DNA from: JAWWPY01 sp964412845
Lineage (GTDB): Bacteria; Actinomycetota; Actinomycetes; Streptosporangiales; Streptosporangiaceae
Assembly: GCA_964412845.1 (NCBI GenBank)
Contig: CAYPQM010000234.1
Span: 1 to 7,674 of the forward strand
Length of the DNA: 7,674 bases
Reading direction: 5' to 3'
Below are positions 5,076 to 7,674 of the stretch, in pieces; positions within the stretch are counted from its first letter, which is position 1; every line of letters begins with the position of its first letter. Under the pieces are notes generated by a model. The model ran no database searches. It was not told the origin of the DNA and saw only the letters and a list, made by a program, of their open reading frames with translations. A program made the position numbers and the translations under genes.

Positions 5076-6394
5076 CGGGGTAGATCCTTCCAGGGCACGC
5101 GGGTGTCCACCCGGGGTTCAGAGGGCAGGCCGAGCACCCGCTCGGCGATGATGTTGCGCAGGATCTCCGAGGTGCCCCCCTCGATGGAGTTCCCCCGCGC
5201 CCGCAGGTACCGGTAGCCCGCATCCCGGCCGTAGAAGCTGACCGTCTCGGGCCTGCGCAGCCCCCAGTACTCATAGCGCAGCCCGTCGGCGCCGGCCAGT
5301 TCGACCTCGAACGCGGAGATCTCCTGGTTCAGCCGGGCGAAGACCAGCTTGGCCGCCGATCCCTCCGGGCCGGGCTGGCCCGCGGCGAGCTGCTGGCGCA
5401 GCCGCTCCCCGGACAGCCGGGCCACCTCCGCGTCGGCCCACAGCCGCAGCAGCCTGTCGTGCAGGCCCGGGGTGTGCAGCTCGGGGTGCTCCCGCCAGGT
5501 CCGCGCCGCCGAGCCGATCATCCCGCCCTCGCGGGGCAGCGCACCGCCGCCGATCGAGACCCGCTCGTTCATCAGCGTGCCCTGGGCCACCCGCCAGCCC
5601 TCCCCCACGGCGCCGATCCGGTCGGAGTCGGGGACGACCGCGCCGGACAGGAAGACCTCGTTGAATTCGGCTTCGCCGGTGATCTGGCGCAGCGGCCGCA
5701 CCTCAACGCCCGCGACGGTCATGTCGCAGGCGAAGTAGGTGAGCCCCTGGTGCTTGGGCACGTCCGGGTCGGTCCTGGCCAGCAGCAGGCCCCAGCGGGC
5801 CTGGTGGGCCATGGAGGTCCAGACCTTCTGCCCGGTCACCTCCCACTGGCCAGCGCTGTCCGGGCCGGCGCCGTCCGGGCCGGCGCTGTCTAGGCCCGTG
5901 CTGTCTAGGCCCGTGCTGTCTGAGTCGTGGCTATCCGGGATGTGCACTGCGCGGGTAGCCAGCCCGGCCAGGTCAGAGCCCGCGCCTGGCTCGCTGAACA
6001 GCTGGCACCAGACTTCCTCGCCGGTCCACAGGGGCCGCAGCCAGCGCCGCTTCTGCTCATCGGAGCCGAAGGCCAGGATGGTGGGCGCGGCCATGCCGAG
6101 CCCGATGCCGATCCGCTCCGGGTTATTGGCCGGCGCGCCGGCCACGGCGAATCCGGCGTCCACCGCAGACTGCATGGCCCGCGGCAGGCCGAGGCCGCCG
6201 AGGCCAGGCGGATAGTGCACCCAGGCCAGGCCCGCGTCGAAGCGGGCCCGCAGGAATTCCAGCGGCGGCATGCTGGCCGGGTCATGGGCCGCCAGGAATT
6301 CGCGGACGCGCTCCCGCAGGTCCCCGACGGTCGCCGGGGCGGTCAACCGCGTGTCACCCGGCCCGGTGTCTTCTGGCCCGGTGTCTTCTAGCAC
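5072..6394 (-). CDS. Acyl-CoA dehydrogenase, catalytic subunit, with pentapeptide repeats
   Basis: This FAD-dependent acyl-CoA dehydrogenase introduces the alpha-beta double bond. It has 440 residues, about 40 more than usual. Motifs: WVHYPPGLGGLGLP (58-71), FSEPGAGSDLA (133-143), GQKVWTS (188-194), a Glu at the isovaleryl-CoA/FadE26 base position (Glu277 in LMNERVSIGG), and IEGGTSEILRNIIAERVLGL (404-423) with Glu405 near the medium-chain base position. It would carry the active site for the base-less partner encoded next. Two tandem repeats explain the extra length: residues 1-15 (MLEDT, GPEDT, GPGDT) and 151-180, inserted between the two beta strands before GQKVWTS. The annotated GTG 6392-6394 overlaps the upstream SDR stop by 7 nt and lacks a clear Shine-Dalgarno sequence. 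An internal TTG at 6344-6346 (residue 17) has GGTGA 7 nt before it and would skip the first repeat, so the true N terminus is open. Confidence 0.93.
   Translation of the reverse strand: MLEDTGPEDTGPGDTRLTAPATVGDLRERVREFLAAHDPASMPPLEFLRARFDAGLAWVHYPPGLGGLGLPRAMQSAVDAGFAVAGAPANNPERIGIGLGMAAPTILAFGSDEQKRRWLRPLWTGEEVWCQLFSEPGAGSDLAGLATRAVHIPDSHDSDSTGLDSTGLDSAGPDGAGPDSAGQWEVTGQKVWTSMAHQARWGLLLARTDPDVPKHQGLTYFACDMTVAGVEVRPLRQITGEAEFNEVFLSGAVVPDSDRIGAVGEGWRVAQGTLMNERVSIGGGALPREGGMIGSAARTWREHPELHTPGLHDRLLRLWADAEVARLSGERLRQQLAAGQPGPEGSAAKLVFARLNQEISAFEVELAGADGLRYEYWGLRRPETVSFYGRDAGYRYLRARGNSIEGGTSEILRNIIAERVLGLPSEPRVDTRVPWKDLPR
5085..5091 (-). promoter_or_regulatory. Ribosome binding site of the partner acyl-CoA dehydrogenase
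   Basis: On the minus strand GGAAGGA lies 9 nt before ATG 5073-5075. It sits inside the end of the preceding gene. It fixes this ATG, rather than the in-frame ATG eight codons later, as the start. Confidence 0.8.
5855..5944 (-). repeat. Six 15-bp tandem repeats coding pentapeptides (xxxDS)
   Basis: Six consecutive 15-bp units on the plus strand: 5855-5869, 5870-5884, 5885-5899, 5900-5914, 5915-5929 and 5930-5944. Units 3 and 4 are identical (gctgtctaggcccgt) and units 1 and 2 differ by one base. On the coding strand they read HIPDS, HDSDS, TGLDS, TGLDS, AGPDG, AGPDS. The array is exactly in frame, so unit gain or loss would keep the protein open. It replaces a short beta-hairpin turn of the acyl-CoA dehydrogenase beta-domain. 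Confidence 0.92.
6350..6394 (-). repeat. Three 15-bp tandem repeats at the 5' end of the dehydrogenase gene
   Basis: Three 15-bp units at 6350-6364, 6365-6379 and 6380-6394 code (M/V)LEDT, GPEDT and GPGDT on the minus strand. The plus-strand core ggtgtcttct recurs exactly in the units at 6365 and 6380. The array overlaps the stop codon of the upstream SDR (6388-6390) and the presumed GTG start of the dehydrogenase. The coded motif, Gly-Pro-x-Asp-Thr, resembles the internal Ala-Gly-Pro-Asp-Ser array of the same gene. Confidence 0.8.
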
Positions 6395-7149
6395 AGGGGC
6401 CCGCCCGCGACGTAGATCACCTGGCCGGACACGAATCCGGCACCCTCGCCGGCCAGGAACGAGATCGTGTGCGCGACATCCTCGACCTGCCCGATCCGGC
6501 GGACCGGGACCTGCGATGCCGCCATGGTCTGGAACTCCTCGAAGCTCATGCCCATGCGCGCCGCGGTCGCCTCAGTCATGTTGGTGACGATGAAGCCGGG
6601 CGCGACTGCGTTGGCGGTGATGCCGAACGGGCCGAGCTCGATCGCGAGCGTCTTGGTGAAACCCTGCATGCCGGCCTTGGCGGCAGAGTAGTTGACCTGC
6701 CCCCGGTTGCCGAGCGCGGAGCTGGACGACAGGTTGACGATCCGGCCGAACCGCTGGTCCACCATGTGCTTCTGGGCGGCCCTGGTCATCAGGAAAGCAC
6801 CACGCAGATGCACGCCCAGGACCGTGTCCCAGTCGTCCTCGGACATCTTGAAGATCAAGTTGTCGCGGAGCACCCCGGCATTGTTGATCAGCACTGCGGG
6901 CGGCCCGAGTTCCGCGACCACCTTGCCGACGGCGGCCTCGACCTGATCAGCCTGGCTGACATCGGCGCCGACCGCGAAGGCCCGCCCGCCCGCTGACGTG
7001 ATCGCCTCTACCGTGGGCTCGCAGGAGCCCGCGTCCAGGTCAAGCACGGCCACCGCCAGCCCGTCTGTGGCGAGGCGGCGGGCCGTGGCGGCTCCGATGC
7101 CGCGTGCGGCGCCCGTGACGATGGCGACCCGTTGTGTGTCCTGTGACAT
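6388..7149 (-). CDS. FabG-like SDR, probable 3-hydroxyacyl-CoA dehydrogenase / 3-oxoacyl reductase
   Basis: This classical SDR of 253 residues has TGAARGIG at 12-19, Asp37 after strand 2 (VAVLDLDA), NNAG at 89-92, a serine cluster at 141-144 that contains the catalytic Ser, Tyr154 and Lys158 (YSAAK), APG at 183-185 and the C-terminal VSGQVIYVAGG. The position that usually holds the tetrad Asn is His114 (GVHLRGAF). The same VHLRG motif occurs in SDR domains of peroxisomal multifunctional enzyme type 2, which oxidise 3-hydroxyacyl-CoA, so a beta-oxidation role fits the operon better than fatty acid synthesis. The start ATG 7147-7149 has AAGGAG 9 nt before it. It lies 49 nt after the ACAD10/11-like gene, and its stop overlaps the next dehydrogenase by 7 nt. 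The SDR fold is certain; substrate is inference. Confidence 0.94.
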   Translation of the reverse strand: MSQDTQRVAIVTGAARGIGAATARRLATDGLAVAVLDLDAGSCEPTVEAITSAGGRAFAVGADVSQADQVEAAVGKVVAELGPPAVLINNAGVLRDNLIFKMSEDDWDTVLGVHLRGAFLMTRAAQKHMVDQRFGRIVNLSSSSALGNRGQVNYSAAKAGMQGFTKTLAIELGPFGITANAVAPGFIVTNMTEATAARMGMSFEEFQTMAASQVPVRRIGQVEDVAHTISFLAGEGAGFVSGQVIYVAGGPLC

Positions 7150-7158
7150 GTCCTGTTT

Positions 7159-7164
7159 CTCCTT
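7159..7164 (-). promoter_or_regulatory. Ribosome binding site of the FabG-like SDR
   Basis: AAGGAG on the minus strand is 9 nt before ATG 7147-7149. It decides against the in-frame upstream ATG (MITHDQDDTHKEKQD), whose coding region would contain it. The 49-nt gap between the two genes otherwise shows no hairpin or clear promoter. Confidence 0.8.
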
Positions 7165-7198
7165 GTGGGTGTCATCCTGGTCGTGCGTGATCATCGGG

Positions 7199-7674
7199 TT
7201 ACCGGGGCTCTTGCCGGTAAGGCCGCAGTTCCCGGTGGGCCAGCGAGCGCTTGTGCACCTCGTCAGGCCCGTCGGCGAAGCGCAGCGTGCGGGCATTCGC
7301 CCAGAGAGCGGCGAGCGGGAAGTCCTGGCTGACGCCCGCCGCGCCGTGTGCCTGTATCGCCTTGTCGATCACCCACTCGGCCATCGCCGGAGTGGCGATC
7401 TTGATGGCCTGGATCTCGGTGTGCGCGCCTTTGTTGCCTACCGTGTCCATCATCCACGCGGTCTTCAGGACGAGCAGCCGCGCCTGCTCGATGCGGACCC
7501 GCGACTCGGCGATCCAGTCCTGGATCACGCCCTGCTCGGCCAGCGTCTTGCCGAACGCGGTCCGCTCGCTGACCCGCCGGCACATCAGCTCCAGGGCCCG
7601 CTCGGACGCGCCGATGAGCCGCATGCAGTGGTGGATCCGGCCCGGGCCGAGCCGCGCCTGCGCGATGGCGAAGC
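7199..7674 (-). CDS. ACAD10/ACAD11-like acyl-CoA dehydrogenase, C-terminal part (partial)
   Basis: This is the first visible gene of the minus-strand operon; its 5' end lies beyond the window. The 157 visible residues are the C-terminal helical domain of an acyl-CoA dehydrogenase: QARLGPGRIHHCMRLIGASE, then RTAFGKTLAEQGVIQDWIAE with the flavin-contact Arg-x-x-Phe-Gly, then AIQAHGAAGVSQDFPLA, then LRFADGPDEVHKRSLAHREL. The DGPDEVH signature marks the ACAD10/ACAD11-like branch, where an Asp takes the place of the medium-chain catalytic Glu. Mammalian members act on 4-hydroxyacyl-CoA, and bacterial relatives often stand beside an aminoglycoside-phosphotransferase-fold kinase, which would have to be upstream of the window here. 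Reading begins at the window edge with no in-frame stop before ATG 7622-7624, and the conserved RIHHC before that Met shows it is not the start. The stop is TAA at 7199-7201, 49 nt before the SDR start. Confidence 0.92.
   Translation of the reverse strand, partial: FAIAQARLGPGRIHHCMRLIGASERALELMCRRVSERTAFGKTLAEQGVIQDWIAESRVRIEQARLLVLKTAWMMDTVGNKGAHTEIQAIKIATPAMAEWVIDKAIQAHGAAGVSQDFPLAALWANARTLRFADGPDEVHKRSLAHRELRPYRQEPR

Noticed and set aside
3948..5216. A 422-codon open frame on the plus strand opposite the partner acyl-CoA dehydrogenase.
   Set aside because: Arg/Gly/His-rich low-complexity translation without recognisable motifs; the opposite strand encodes a full acyl-CoA dehydrogenase with conserved motifs and a good ribosome binding site.
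5856..5935. A frameshift or assembly error in the dehydrogenase, suspected from the odd low-complexity stretch.
   Set aside because: The frame is the same before (SEPGAGSDLAGLATRAV) and after (WEVTGQKVWTS) the stretch, so all units are multiples of three.
5855..5944. Possible CRISPR or regulatory iteron array, because of the regular direct repeats.
   Set aside because: The 15-bp units abut without spacers, are exactly in frame with the dehydrogenase, and vary mostly in ways that keep an xxxDS pentapeptide.
7150..7296. Longer start for the FabG-like SDR (for example MITHDQDDTHKEKQD before MSQDT).
   Set aside because: The AAGGAG ribosome binding site 9 nt before ATG 7147-7149 would then be inside the coding region, and the extra residues precede the canonical first strand of the fold.

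Overview
The window is GC-rich DNA with the dense, overlapping gene layout and strong third-position GC bias of an actinobacterium. The gene set also fits that phylum: a two-subunit acyl-CoA dehydrogenase pair, two short-chain dehydrogenases and an ACAD10/11-like dehydrogenase. The genus cannot be read from the sequence.

Left block (1-2583, plus strand): the last 19 codons of an unrecognised protein, then after 38 bp a complete 827-residue family 3 glycoside hydrolase (beta-glucosidase type). It has a PA14 insertion, a C-terminal fibronectin III-like domain, both expected catalytic carboxylates and no visible signal peptide.

Junction (2584-2667): the plus-strand block meets a minus-strand operon head-on. 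Between them is a perfect 21-bp inverted repeat with an inner GAAA-capped helix, the best candidate for a two-way transcription terminator.

Right block (2668-7674, minus strand, read from high to low coordinates): ACAD10/11-like acyl-CoA dehydrogenase (cut by the window end), FabG-like SDR, acyl-CoA dehydrogenase with catalytic Glu candidates, partner acyl-CoA dehydrogenase lacking them, second SDR, and a small VOC/glyoxalase-fold protein. Gaps are short (49 and 39 nt) or negative (overlaps of 7, 4 and 4 nt), so this looks like one translationally coupled operon. The two adjacent dehydrogenases resemble the actinobacterial alpha2beta2 FadE pairs (FadE26/FadE27, FadE28/FadE29) used for bulky CoA esters such as sterol side chains. 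The SDRs would supply hydroxyacyl-CoA/ketone steps. The natural substrate is not visible, but the set points to beta-oxidation-like breakdown of an unusual, bulky or hydroxylated acid.

The most unusual feature is in the catalytic ACAD subunit. It carries two separate in-frame 15-bp tandem repeats coding pentapeptides of the type xxxD(S/T): three units at the very N terminus and six inside the beta-domain, where relatives have a short turn. Apart from this and a CebR-box-like sequence inside the glycosidase gene, the window is a fairly ordinary catabolic region. I found no RNA gene, mobile element, CRISPR array or defence system.
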